From IMG/VR virus record IMGVR_UViG_3300049215_000771, positions 310,001 to 374,000 of that record: 64,000 bases of DNA; one strand, given 5' to 3'. Under the pieces are notes generated by a model. It was not told the origin of the DNA. It worked only from the letters and a program-made list of their open reading frames with translations, and ran no database searches. Source of the DNA: a virus. Position 1 is the stretch's first letter. The number at the start of each line of letters is the position of its first letter. Position numbers and translations under genes: made by a program. Below are positions 30,356 through 38,118 of the stretch, one piece after another.

Positions 30356-30451
30356 ATCAACCTGCGTCCGCTCCCTGGACCGGAAAACCTCTCGAAAGCC
30401 TGGAAATACGATGCGGGAAAGTTCCAAGAGTGGTTAAAAGACCTCATCTAA
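30356..30451 (+). pseudogene. Possible gene-end remnant
   Basis: An open stretch ending in TAA whose last residues read AWKYDAGKFQEWLKDLI, protein-like but without a start codon or ribosome binding site after the terminator. It may be the tail of a gene lost when the nuclease cassette arrived. Confidence 0.25.
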
Positions 30452-31237
30452 CGTAGAATACCAGATTTTTTCATCAACCTCACAGATTGGATTCTGATGC
30501 AGATAATCTGGATACTTGGCGCATGGGGGCAAATCTCTGCTGCGAGCGAAAGCAAAATCGGTAATGCAGCCGGTCCTCAAGTAAAGACTCACTGCGAAAA
30601 TGTCCTGAGAATCAAATCTACAACTACTTGTAGAATGATGTTTGGATTTGGTGTGGATTAGTCGGGCGTATTTGGTGTTTGTTCCCCATAATGACTTGAT
30701 CTCGACTTTCTTTTTTGTGTCATTTTTGGATACAGCGAAATCGAAATTGTAGTATCTTCCAATGTGTTTTGCACAATCTCCTGGCATCTTTTTAACCTTG
30801 AAATTGTTACAACGACAATACCGAACAAATTCGTGTTCGACAAGGCCGCTCAAAAAGGAACCGCTTGTTCCATAACGATCTATTTCCAGCAAATCGCCAA
30901 CCTGGAGATGAGTGAGAGCCTGCGACAAATCATCTTTCTTGTTACTGCCTACATATATTTCTCCTTCCGCTAGATTGTTGGAGACAGCAATTATTCGCCC
31001 TTTTGCCAATTCCTTCCACTGCATTGTTTCAACAAAATTGCTACGAACAAATTTGCCGGTCTGTCCTGGAACCAACAATTCGTCATCTGTAGCATCTAAA
31101 ACAAACGAAGCTGTCCATTGCGTTCCATTCTTGCGAAGCGTCTTATCAATTCGCAAGATCGGAATGTAAGCAGGAAGTAGTACAGATTTCAAAGAATCTT
31201 GCGTCAGTCCCTTGTATTTTGCTTGTAACAGACCCAT
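30434..31237 (-). CDS. PD-(D/E)XK restriction-like nuclease, probable homing-type insertion
   Basis: 267 aa. The core reads YYNFDFAVSK then KKKVEIKSLWGTNT (D, then E-x-K), followed by FDSQDIFAVSLYL, an arrangement of type II restriction-like nucleases. Flanked by a 59/60-base direct repeat of the capsid gene end, so this is probably an inserted cassette, like free-standing homing endonucleases that spread into conserved phage genes. The frame is AT-richer than the head genes. ATG at 31237; earlier in-frame codons fall in the duplicated capsid sequence. Confidence 0.7.
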   Translation of the reverse strand: MGLLQAKYKGLTQDSLKSVLLPAYIPILRIDKTLRKNGTQWTASFVLDATDDELLVPGQTGKFVRSNFVETMQWKELAKGRIIAVSNNLAEGEIYVGSNKKDDLSQALTHLQVGDLLEIDRYGTSGSFLSGLVEHEFVRYCRCNNFKVKKMPGDCAKHIGRYYNFDFAVSKNDTKKKVEIKSLWGTNTKYARLIHTKSKHHSTSSCRFDSQDIFAVSLYLRTGCITDFAFARSRDLPPCAKYPDYLHQNPICEVDEKIWYSTLDEVF

Positions 31238-31260
31238 GCTTAATGATATGTCAATAAGCA

Positions 31261-31320
31261 CAGGATGTCCATCGCCAACTTCGTCATCTAAAACATGACA
31301 AGTTGATGGCAGCTTGAAAC
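31261..31320 (+). repeat. Direct repeat copy 2 (displaced capsid gene end)
   Basis: 60 bases nearly identical to 30249-30307. Still encodes SIANFVI and a stop, but no capsid body precedes it. Confidence 0.95.
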
Positions 31321-31323
31321 GAC

Positions 31324-31356
31324 AAAGGCCAGGCATTTCTGCCTGGCCTTTTTCTT
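31324..31356 (+). terminator. Hairpin terminator after repeat copy 2
   Basis: 12-bp stem AAAGGCCAGGCA/TGCCTGGCCTTT, loop TTTC, then a T-rich tail. A different sequence from the terminator after copy 1 but the same position. Confidence 0.88.
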
Positions 31357-31381
31357 TTGTGTCAAGTGCATACAATTCGAT

Positions 31382-32044
31382 ATGACTACATCACTACAAA
31401 TCTGTGGCTCTTGCAACGAGGCCAAACCACCAGAAGAATTCTACCCACCTACTTCCCATGAAAAACGCTGTCGCTCTTGCGCCAAATTAGAACAACACGC
31501 CAGGGTGAAAGCGGCCCACGCAGCAGGAATGACTCGCCGCCAGTGGGTCAGAAATGTTTCTGCCGAGGCTCGGAGCGAGGCTCTAGCCTTCTGGCGATCT
31601 ACACTCCTTCAAATTCAAACAAACACTCCGAAGGAGCAACCAAAAAAGAAAGCGCCCAAAGCTACATTCGATCATCTTGCTCTGCAAACCAGAGAACACA
31701 GCCGGTCGATGAAGAAAAAGATCAAGGAAGAACGGGCGAAACTGAACAACAAGCAAATAGACATCAAGGAAGGATTCATCTACGCAATCGTCAACCCGAA
31801 CATGAGTGAAGTTAGCCTGGGCATGACGCTTTCCTATGAAGATAGACTGAAAACCTATCAGCGCTACGATCCACACAAACGATTCTCTGTGGCGTATGCA
31901 AGGTTTGTCAAAAACAGGAGCAAGGCCGAGGCCAGGCTACATGCCGCCTTCAAAAAAGCCAGACTCTACGATGACGCAGAATGGTTCGCCATCACTGTAG
32001 AAGAAGCCATCAAAGTGATGGATGAAATAGCTGAAACAAGTTGA
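31382..32044 (+). CDS. GIY-YIG-like (T5orf172-type) endonuclease with zinc finger
   Basis: 220 aa. N-terminal zinc finger (CGSC ... CRSC). The C-terminal half starts EGFIYAIVNPNMSEVSLGMT, then RLKTYQRYDPHKRF, and RSKAEARLHAAFKKARL with a conserved Glu, as in T5orf172/GIY-YIG nuclease domains of phage homing enzymes. Follows the PD-(D/E)XK cassette, so this is an insertion hot spot after the capsid gene. No strong ribosome binding site. Confidence 0.75.
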   Translation: MTTSLQICGSCNEAKPPEEFYPPTSHEKRCRSCAKLEQHARVKAAHAAGMTRRQWVRNVSAEARSEALAFWRSTLLQIQTNTPKEQPKKKAPKATFDHLALQTREHSRSMKKKIKEERAKLNNKQIDIKEGFIYAIVNPNMSEVSLGMTLSYEDRLKTYQRYDPHKRFSVAYARFVKNRSKAEARLHAAFKKARLYDDAEWFAITVEEAIKVMDEIAETS

Positions 32045-32055
32045 TACATATCTGC

Positions 32056-32229
32056 ATGAAGAAAAAGAAGAAAGGCGATCTAAAAACAGTGTTCGATGAC
32101 GAAGGCGAGCCTGTCGTCGTCGCAATGCCGAAAGGCAATTCACAGAAGAAAGAAAGCATCGAATCAAAAGTGAAAACATTCAAGGGGTGGCTGTTGGACA
32201 ACCACCCCTTGGATGAAGCTCTTACTTGA
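32056..32229 (+). CDS. Small basic protein, 57 aa
   Basis: Not recognised. Contains VKTFKGWLLDNHPLDEAL near its C-terminus, similar to the tag motif found at the N-termini of candidate cargo proteins. Its end overlaps a 10-bp inverted repeat and the convergent 32222 gene. Confidence 0.5.
   Translation: MKKKKKGDLKTVFDDEGEPVVVAMPKGNSQKKESIESKVKTFKGWLLDNHPLDEALT
32181..32211 (+). repeat. 10-bp inverted repeat in gene end
   Basis: CAAGGGGTGG and CCACCCCTTG around an 11-base loop. No T-run follows on the plus strand; it may be a bidirectional transcription brake between convergent genes. Confidence 0.5.
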
Positions 32230-32674
32230 CGATGTATTTCGTGCCTTCAACGATCAGCCAGGAGATGGTCCTGTGATCGACCTGACGGACTCGGCCACGC
32301 AGATCGCCCGTTTCAGGAACGATGTCCAATTCCTCAACCATCGAGCGGCCCAGGAGTGGTTCCGCCTTGATGAGTCGCCCACGCAAAGTGCGCTGGCTTT
32401 TGTCGGACTTCTCGAACGAGACAGTGAATGGACGGTTGTGAGATGTGACAAGGATTTCAGCCGCCTTGGTTTTGGAAACTTTTTCTTCCTTGTCGTATTG
32501 GTCAGCCGAGAAAGCCCGTTCAACCAGTTCCTTGCCCGTGACCTTCATGCCCTTGCCGGGTTGGTCAACGTCATCTCCCCAAAACTCATGAGAGATTGGG
32601 TTGGAACCTTTCACCTTGATATAGTGCATAACGGCCATGATGTCGCCGTCTTTGATCTTGTTTGCGTCTGCCAT
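32222..32674 (-). CDS. Conserved-looking phage protein, 150 aa
   Basis: Function unknown. The C-terminal half has a beta-rich pattern TLRGRLIKAEPLLGRSMVE and RQVDHRTISWLIVEGTKY that I associate with a small protein of large phages lacking assigned function. The ATG at 32674 has AGGTG upstream. A perfect palindrome TTGTAG-TT-CTACAA sits at 32696-32709, 22 bases before the start, a possible operator. Confidence 0.6.
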   Translation of the reverse strand: MADANKIKDGDIMAVMHYIKVKGSNPISHEFWGDDVDQPGKGMKVTGKELVERAFSADQYDKEEKVSKTKAAEILVTSHNRPFTVSFEKSDKSQRTLRGRLIKAEPLLGRSMVEELDIVPETGDLRGRVRQVDHRTISWLIVEGTKYIVK

Positions 32675-32736
32675 AAGTCACCTGAAGGTTAAATGTTGTA
32701 GTTCTACAATAATATCGACACATCGTCGCTATTCCT

Positions 32737-33066
32737 TTAGCTCACTTGCCGTCCCAGGTCATGAGGAGCGATGCTGGTCTTCGACCCGTTCGGCAACCTT
32801 ACCAACACCTTTCCATCCCTTTCTTCCAAGACCTGAACCAAGATGGTATGCGTTGGATGCCACGCCTCGCCTTGTTGTTCGTAGTGGGCAATACGCTGCT
32901 TGTCAGCCAAGATTTCTTTCTTGGTCTTGTTCGCTTCCCGCTTTGTGCAGCAGAAGATAACATCGAGCAAACGTGGTTTTTCACCTTGTAAATACTCTTC
33001 CGGTAAATCCCAAACCATTACGTCGAAACCTGCCGGTTGATGGATTCTCACTTGAAGGTCGATCAT
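32737..33066 (-). CDS. Unknown protein, 109 aa
   Basis: Not recognised. Alpha/beta: FDVMVWDLPEEYL, LLDVIFCCTKREAN, a helix, then TILVQVLEERDGKVLVRLP. Start overlaps the upstream flavoprotein stop (ATGA), so probably co-translated with it. Confidence 0.6.
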   Translation of the reverse strand: MIDLQVRIHQPAGFDVMVWDLPEEYLQGEKPRLLDVIFCCTKREANKTKKEILADKQRIAHYEQQGEAWHPTHTILVQVLEERDGKVLVRLPNGSKTSIAPHDLGRQVS

Positions 33067-33566
33067 TTGCCATATCCCTTGACGTAATCCTTCGGCTCGA
33101 CCCAATTGATGTCGCCAAACCCACCGATGTACTGGATTTGTGCGGCCTCCATCCTGTAGAAGTTGAAGTCCTCAAAGTCGATGTATTGTTCGGTGTTCGG
33201 ATTGGCCTTCAGATAAATGTCCCGCAGCTTCTTGCGGTCCTTGGCGTCCGTCACCTTCGCCAATTTGCCGGCAAACGTGATCCTGGCGCTGTTCGATACA
33301 TCTTCCTTGTCGATCTTCATCACCATCAGGCTGCATTTTGGATTCTTCTTGAGATTCTTGGTGTGCTGGGCCATGTCGCTGATGAACAAGAACGGCACCC
33401 CTTTGTCATCCAGAGCATAAACAACCAAGGTGCCAAATGGCGTACCTTTGAAGTCAGATGACAAAGTTGCGACTTTCTCGTTCTTCACCAGGTTGTACAT
33501 GGCGTCGTATTCCTTCTCGTCTGAGTGTGCAACGCACAAAGCAGTCAATAACATGAGTTGAAGCAT
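33063..33566 (-). CDS. HugZ-like flavin split-barrel protein with signal-like N-terminus
   Basis: 167 aa. Pyridoxamine-5'-phosphate oxidase-like split barrel: GTPFGTLVVYALDDKG, FISDMAQHTKNLKKNPKC, then ARITFAGKLAKV. The C-terminal IDFEDFNFYRMEAAQIQYI with GGFG and INW recalls the HugZ haem-degrading branch. The first 15 residues are hydrophobic (LQLMLLTALCVAH), suggesting export, unusual for this flavoprotein family. Haem breakdown and iron release are the family role; the phage role is unknown. Coding continues without a gap into the 33066 gene. Confidence 0.75.
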   Translation of the reverse strand: MLQLMLLTALCVAHSDEKEYDAMYNLVKNEKVATLSSDFKGTPFGTLVVYALDDKGVPFLFISDMAQHTKNLKKNPKCSLMVMKIDKEDVSNSARITFAGKLAKVTDAKDRKKLRDIYLKANPNTEQYIDFEDFNFYRMEAAQIQYIGGFGDINWVEPKDYVKGYGK

Positions 33567-33567
33567 T

Positions 33568-34098
33568 TTATTTCTTCTTTCTCCTGCGGCCTGGCGGCAA
33601 AAATGTTGTTTCGGACAAGTAGCGATCTTCCTCGATACAAGGGTCGCAAACGAACTTGTCCGTGCCGCTCCAATGACCTTCGCCCGCAGGTATTTCGTAC
33701 TTGCATAATATGCAGTACGTTGGGTCATGATGTGGAAAAATAACATGAAAGGGATGATGGATCAAGGCGAAAATATCGGGAACTGAGAAGTTGGAAGCCT
33801 GTGTTCGATCCGCCTCCACCCTGACGTGTAGGTTCTTGTCCCTGTCCGTCCACCAGGCCACGCCCAGCCTTGATGTTTGTCCCGTGGCGTAGCCGCCGTC
33901 CGCCTTGTCGGGAGCGCCGCCGTTCCATTGCAGCACGCCTTCTGGTTTCTGCCATATGGGTTCCAGCGTGTAGTTGTCCGGCATCTTGACCTTCCTTGAC
34001 CTCACTTGTTGTTGTACACCCTCAAGAAGTTCTTTGATGGCCAATCGAACCTTCTGAAGTGTGGGATTCGTGAGAACGAGCCAGTGCATGTTGCCCAT
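33568..34098 (-). CDS. Unknown protein with C-terminal zinc motif, 176 aa
   Basis: Not recognised. C-terminal CILCKYEIPAGEGHW and FVCDPCIEE give two CxxC pairs with spacing of a zinc ribbon; the very end is basic (PGRRRKKK). A Trp-rich segment WQKPEGVLQWNGG precedes. It directly precedes the HugZ-like gene on the same strand. Confidence 0.55.
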   Translation of the reverse strand: MGNMHWLVLTNPTLQKVRLAIKELLEGVQQQVRSRKVKMPDNYTLEPIWQKPEGVLQWNGGAPDKADGGYATGQTSRLGVAWWTDRDKNLHVRVEADRTQASNFSVPDIFALIHHPFHVIFPHHDPTYCILCKYEIPAGEGHWSGTDKFVCDPCIEEDRYLSETTFLPPGRRRKKK

Positions 34099-34226
34099 GC
34101 ACTATAGTAGTCCAGGTGTTTCAAACAACCAATTGTGAAGACTGGATGAGGCGCTTGACAAAAACTAATTCGTGGCGAAGAATTGGGTAGAAGAAGAAAA
34201 AAAATGTCCCTAGCAAAAGAGGAACT

Positions 34227-34844
34227 ATGGACGCAAAATGGTTGGAAATCCAGGCTGTGGACCTGGCGACGGTGAAGGAAAAATTCAAATGGCGGAAAGG
34301 TTGGTGGTGGTGCCTGTGGCACGACGCCGACAAGATCGAACAGGAGTATCGACAATTCCTGTATCTGATCGCAACAAACCCTGGGGAAATGGTGGTCCCC
34401 TGGACGCAAGACATGGACGACTTCTGGCACGAACACATCCTCGACACATCTAAGTATCAAGCAGACTGCAACACAATTCACGGCTCCTTCATTCATCACA
34501 ATCCGCACGTCCCGAAGGGGTCGGAAACGCACGACAAGGCATTCACCAAGACCAAAACTCTCTACAAAAACGCCTTCAAGGACAAAGCCGAGAAGAAACG
34601 TGACACCGGCAGCGCAGGCTGCGGTGGAGCGGGCTGTACGACCTTCATGCCCATCGTGTTCTGTGCAACCCACACTAGCTGTAGCTCTCACGGACATGAC
34701 GGCGGGCACCACGGAGGCGATACGGGTCATAGCTGCGGTCACGGAGGCGATGCGGGTCATGGCTGTGGTCACGGGTGCGGTGGCCACGGATGCGGTGGAG
34801 GAGGTTGTGGTGGAGGCGGCTGCGGGGGTGGATGTAGCAGCTAA
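34227..34844 (+). CDS. Glycine-rich domain-containing protein (GRDP-like)
   Basis: 205 aa. The N-terminal domain has the signature VVPWTQDMDDFWHEHILDT, then YQADCNTIHGSFIHHNP, found in bacterial and plant proteins annotated as glycine-rich domain-containing. After a helical, basic linker, the last 70 residues are almost only Gly, His and Cys (GCGHGCGGHGCGGGGCGGG), a likely metal-binding or cross-linking tail. Function unknown. Followed directly by the large palindrome in front of the tail tube gene. Confidence 0.7.
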   Translation: MDAKWLEIQAVDLATVKEKFKWRKGWWWCLWHDADKIEQEYRQFLYLIATNPGEMVVPWTQDMDDFWHEHILDTSKYQADCNTIHGSFIHHNPHVPKGSETHDKAFTKTKTLYKNAFKDKAEKKRDTGSAGCGGAGCTTFMPIVFCATHTSCSSHGHDGGHHGGDTGHSCGHGGDAGHGCGHGCGGHGCGGGGCGGGGCGGGCSS

Positions 34845-34848
34845 GTAG

Positions 34849-34913
34849 GAATTTCATTACCCTCCTTACTCTGTTAGGTGACATCCCAACAAGTAAGGAG
34901 GGTAATGAAATTC
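34849..34913 (+). promoter_or_regulatory. 22-bp hairpin sequestering the tail tube start site
   Basis: Perfect 22-bp inverted repeat (34849-34870 and 34892-34913) with a 21-base loop. The downstream arm contains the ribosome binding site AAGGAGGG and the ATG at 34905. A transcript starting upstream would bury the start; one starting in the loop would not. Confidence 0.85.
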
Positions 34914-35423
34914 GATCTGTACAAGAAAAAGTACCGCTGGAAGTTCTCAGCGGACTTCCCTGGGGCAACTCTGGCCGAGCAATTCGTCAAAATCGACGAG
35001 CGCCCGACCCTTCACATCGTTGAAAAAGAAAACAGCGACGGCAGTTTCCGCATTGAGAAACAGTCCTGGGCACCACTCGTCACGACGTTCTACGATCCAG
35101 GCACAACTGGACCCCAGGAACTCAAATGCGATTTGACGGGGCTATACACACTTCTGGCCGGGTTCTACGACTTCGGCGCATGTCTTTTCAAAACGGACGA
35201 CCCTTCCGAAAAGCTGGAAGAAATCAAAGACAGGCTCGGAACTGGTAAAATCACCATGTACGACGGCGAGACGCCCATTGAAATTTGGGAACTCCGTGGC
35301 TTGTGGCCGCACTCCGTCAACTTCGGCGATTTGTGCTATTCCAGCAGCGACGAGACGGAAATCGAGATTACCTGGCGATTCAAGGAGTGCAGCTACCACA
35401 ATCTGCTAACCCCAGCTAAATAG
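34905..35423 (+). CDS. Tail tube protein, gp19 type (first copy)
   Basis: 172 aa. Matches the contractile-tail tube fold pattern: KYRWKFSADFPG, then YDGETPIEIWELRGLWPHSVNFGDLCY with SSSDETEIEITWRF at the end. The same closing pattern (WKM ... INFGELDYTSSEEVTIELTMRY) is found in the 43362-44063 protein. The start is within the hairpin described above. Followed after four bases by a glycosyltransferase-like gene. Confidence 0.85.
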   Translation: MKFDLYKKKYRWKFSADFPGATLAEQFVKIDERPTLHIVEKENSDGSFRIEKQSWAPLVTTFYDPGTTGPQELKCDLTGLYTLLAGFYDFGACLFKTDDPSEKLEEIKDRLGTGKITMYDGETPIEIWELRGLWPHSVNFGDLCYSSSDETEIEITWRFKECSYHNLLTPAK

Positions 35424-35427
35424 GGGT

Positions 35428-36462
35428 ATGAGAATCGCATCATTCACCATGTTCGGCCAATACCCACATGGGATTGACCTTCATGTTCGCAACCTGAAGT
35501 GGGCGCTCACAAAAGACGACCATGTTTACATTGTCACGCTTCCGAAAATCATCGAGGATTTCAAACTGGAAAGTGGTGGCAACGTCACTTACATTCCGTT
35601 CCATCATATTGATGAAGGCGACTTCATCAATTTTTGGGCCGGGTTTCCGGGCATCATCAAGAACCTGAACATCAAACCGCAATGGTTTCAGTTCATGGAA
35701 GGCGACATCTGGTTCCACAAGAAGCCAGGGTTCGTGCCGAGAAACCCGAAGGAAATAGCCAACTACCTGCCGCTGCAAACCCACTACCATGCGGTCATGG
35801 CAGGCAACAAGCTGTTGCAGCCAAGGGTATGGGAAGGCGGCACGCTCGTTCATGGAGATGTCGTTCGTCGGGCCATCGACAACGACATCTCTTTTTCTTT
35901 CGTCAAGGAGTTCTTCTGCGAGTTCGATCCCGACTATTGGGAAGACCTGATGGGCGGTAGGATCAGCCTGCGCTATTTCAAGGCTCCAGACACATTCGAC
36001 GAGTTCAACCTCTACTGTGCCCTAATCGAAAAAAGCAAGATTTGCCACTTCGACCGGGCCGTTCATCTTCGAGGCCCGGAGAGTTTACACCGAAAATTTC
36101 CCCATCTCTACAACACTTGTACTGACGAACAATTGGTAGAACCATCGAAGGTTTTGCCCTACCTGTGTGTGTATGGCGCAATCGCACCGTACTACATTGA
36201 TGGTCACTGGAAAGGCATGATCCAGTGGCACAAAATGAAGCCTGAGTTTCAGAAGGAATTCGTGCGTTTACTGCCGACTGCGAGCGAATGGATGAAGCCA
36301 GAAGAATATGTGCGCCTGGTGGAGATCACAGAAGCGATCAGAAATAAGGATCACCCTTTGTCCAATCCAGCCCCAGCATCTCCTTCACTTTGGGTAAGAC
36401 CCTCCAAAGTTCGTAATCGTCGTATTCGTGGACGGTGGGCACCCAATCGCAAACATCTATGA
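35428..36462 (+). CDS. Glycosyltransferase-like protein
   Basis: About 344 aa. The N-terminus (RIASFTMFGQYPHGIDLHVRN) and a central GDIWFHKKPGF suggest a sugar-nucleotide transferase, though a clear DxD is not seen. The last 40 codons overlap the convergent HAD gene by 125 bases and read as low-quality basic sequence (VRNRRIRGRWAPNRK), so the functional protein probably ends near residue 303 and the natural stop may have been lost. The start context CTAAATAGGGGTATGA is identical to that of the 42827 gene. Confidence 0.6.
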   Translation: MRIASFTMFGQYPHGIDLHVRNLKWALTKDDHVYIVTLPKIIEDFKLESGGNVTYIPFHHIDEGDFINFWAGFPGIIKNLNIKPQWFQFMEGDIWFHKKPGFVPRNPKEIANYLPLQTHYHAVMAGNKLLQPRVWEGGTLVHGDVVRRAIDNDISFSFVKEFFCEFDPDYWEDLMGGRISLRYFKAPDTFDEFNLYCALIEKSKICHFDRAVHLRGPESLHRKFPHLYNTCTDEQLVEPSKVLPYLCVYGAIAPYYIDGHWKGMIQWHKMKPEFQKEFVRLLPTASEWMKPEEYVRLVEITEAIRNKDHPLSNPAPASPSLWVRPSKVRNRRIRGRWAPNRKHL

Positions 36463-37012
36463 AATGCTTTTCGGCTTTCTTGATGACTTCCTTGGCGACG
36501 GCTTTGGGGTCTTTCTCCTCAGCGCCGATGCCAAGGATTCGCATTTTGTTGGTGATTTCAACACTGTGAACATCTAGGTTGTCGATCAGCAACCACTTCC
36601 TGCCAGCCAGGTGATACTTCTCAGCAAGTTCGCCTGGCTTTGTTTCTTTGGCGCTGTGCATTCCCTTGACGTATTTCGACCAGCCCAACACTTCAACGAC
36701 TTTCTCAACGTAGTCGATGCGGCTGTGGCTCAAGATGATGAAATCGGCGAACTTGGAAATGGCTTTGACGAGGTTGGTCGCTCCGGGTCGTGGAAACAAG
36801 TACATATCCTGATCTTCGGCATGGATCAGGCGCACATCCGGGTAGGGCTTCTTGTTTGGAACGATCATTTTGGCAAATTCTTTGTTCTGTGGATGGTCCT
36901 TCAGCCAGCCAATTTCCATATTGTGAACGAGGGTTTCGTCCAGATCGGAGAACACGGCGGGGCGTCCACTTTCATTTTGTTCAAGCCAAAGGCCAAATTG
37001 CATGAGGTTCAT
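36338..37012 (-). CDS. HAD-family phosphatase with cargo-like leader
   Basis: 224 aa. HAD motif I FSDLDETLVHN (nucleophile D23, D25), motif II ILSHSR, motif III/IV region WLLIDNLDVHS. Substrate not resolvable; could be a nucleotide or polynucleotide 3'-phosphatase-type enzyme. The first 16 residues (MNLMQFGLWLEQNESG) precede the HAD fold and match the candidate capsid-targeting tag. ATAAATACC lies 10 bases upstream of the ATG, close to the T4 late consensus. Confidence 0.85.
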   Translation of the reverse strand: MNLMQFGLWLEQNESGRPAVFSDLDETLVHNMEIGWLKDHPQNKEFAKMIVPNKKPYPDVRLIHAEDQDMYLFPRPGATNLVKAISKFADFIILSHSRIDYVEKVVEVLGWSKYVKGMHSAKETKPGELAEKYHLAGRKWLLIDNLDVHSVEITNKMRILGIGAEEKDPKAVAKEVIKKAEKHFIDVCDWVPTVHEYDDYELWRVLPKVKEMLGLDWTKGDPYF

Positions 37013-37036
37013 CGCAAGGTATTTATCGCTGCACCG

Positions 37037-37043
37037 TATATAT
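37037..37043. promoter_or_regulatory. TATATA element plus ATAAATACC between divergent genes
   Basis: The spacer 37013-37047 has ATAAATACC (minus strand, just upstream of the HAD start) and TATATA just before the dTMP kinase ATG. No other signal seen. Confidence 0.4.
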
Positions 37044-37047
37044 TTGC

Positions 37048-37809
37048 ATGGTGAGTCTCGATGGTTTCACAGAGTATGTCTTCAACGAGAGCGTTGAAGT
37101 AATTGATGCAAAGAAGCAAGTCCGTGATATTCTCAAGCAAAAGCGGGCCACAAACAGGAAAGGTCTTCTTATTTGTTTCGAGGGTATCGACGGAGTAGGC
37201 AAAACTACGCAGGTTGACAAATTGATGGATTACCTGGACGGTAAGGGATACGAAGTCATCCACACCAAATGGAACTCTTCCCCCTTGCTCAAAAAACCCA
37301 TCAAGAAAGCCAAAGAAAAACATATGCTCACGCCGATCTTGTACTCGCTGCTGCACGCTGCCGACATGGTGGTGAGGTACGAGAACGAGATCGTGCCGGC
37401 CTTGAACGCCAACAAGATCGTAGTTTCCGATAGATATATCTATACATCTATGGCTCGTGACTCGGCGAGGGGCGTTGACACGGGCATCTTAGAGAAAATA
37501 TACGCCGATATTCGCCAGCCGGATATTTTGTTCCATTGCGTATTGCCCATCCATCGAGCCTTCCATCGCCTCGTCAAAGAAAAAGACCTGACCTACTACG
37601 GCGTCGGCATGGATTTGAACCTTGCGGACAACATGGAAGACAGCTACATTAAATACGAGAACCTGGTAGACAAGGCTTACCGGCGCATCCTGCCGAAAGT
37701 CACCAGCTACGTCAAACTCGACATGGGCAAAAGCATTGAAGAAATTGCCCTGGAAGTCGAGCGTGTTGTCAAAGAAAAAACAGGCATCGGCAAGTACAAG
37801 AAGGATTGA
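37048..37809 (+). CDS. tmk: Thymidylate kinase-like enzyme
   Basis: 253 aa; phosphorylates dTMP to dTDP for DNA synthesis. P-loop FEGIDGVGKTT at 44-54, DR motif VSDRYIYTSMARDSARG (about 126-142), and a LID region near DLTYYGVGMDLN. An extra N-terminal 37 residues precede the kinase fold. Other deoxynucleotide kinases have a similar core, so the exact base is inferred from motif similarity. Followed by DUF4031 and a small gene in one operon. Confidence 0.85.
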   Translation: MVSLDGFTEYVFNESVEVIDAKKQVRDILKQKRATNRKGLLICFEGIDGVGKTTQVDKLMDYLDGKGYEVIHTKWNSSPLLKKPIKKAKEKHMLTPILYSLLHAADMVVRYENEIVPALNANKIVVSDRYIYTSMARDSARGVDTGILEKIYADIRQPDILFHCVLPIHRAFHRLVKEKDLTYYGVGMDLNLADNMEDSYIKYENLVDKAYRRILPKVTSYVKLDMGKSIEEIALEVERVVKEKTGIGKYKKD

Positions 37810-37812
37810 AAT

Positions 37813-38118
37813 ATGACTGTGTACGTCGATCCACTTAGAGAGGTTGATCCCAGGCCCGGCTGGAAGTGGAATACAGCCTGCCACCTGATTGCAGACTCAC
37901 TTGACGAGTTACATGCCTTTGCTGCCCGCCTGGGCTTGCGGAGGGCATGGTTCCAACCACATCGCATATTTGACCACTACGATCTTCACTTGCGGAAGCG
38001 AAAACTGGCTGTTAAGCTGGGAGCAGTGGAGGTTGATATGACTTGGCTCAAAAATCGCATCAGGGCCAAACAAAATGAGCGAGCCAAAGTTTCAGGTAGG
38101 TCAACAGTTGATTGTTAG
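37813..38118 (+). CDS. DUF4031 protein, 101 aa
   Basis: MTVYVDPL, then HLIADSLDELHAFAARLGL and RRAWFQPHR ... HYDLH ... AVKLGAVEV are the family hallmarks. DUF4031 is a small family of unknown function found in bacteria and phages. Four bases after the dTMP kinase. Its end overlaps the next gene by 44 bases. Confidence 0.85.
   Translation: MTVYVDPLREVDPRPGWKWNTACHLIADSLDELHAFAARLGLRRAWFQPHRIFDHYDLHLRKRKLAVKLGAVEVDMTWLKNRIRAKQNERAKVSGRSTVDC

Noticed and set aside
29062-30447. 461-codon open frame opposite the capsid gene
   Set aside because: Composition is non-protein-like and it covers a certain capsid gene, the terminator and the repeat.
32696-32709. Palindrome TTGTAG-TT-CTACAA as an operator
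   Set aside because: Only one clear copy; similar half-sites at 39250 and 41680 are too weak to claim a regulator.
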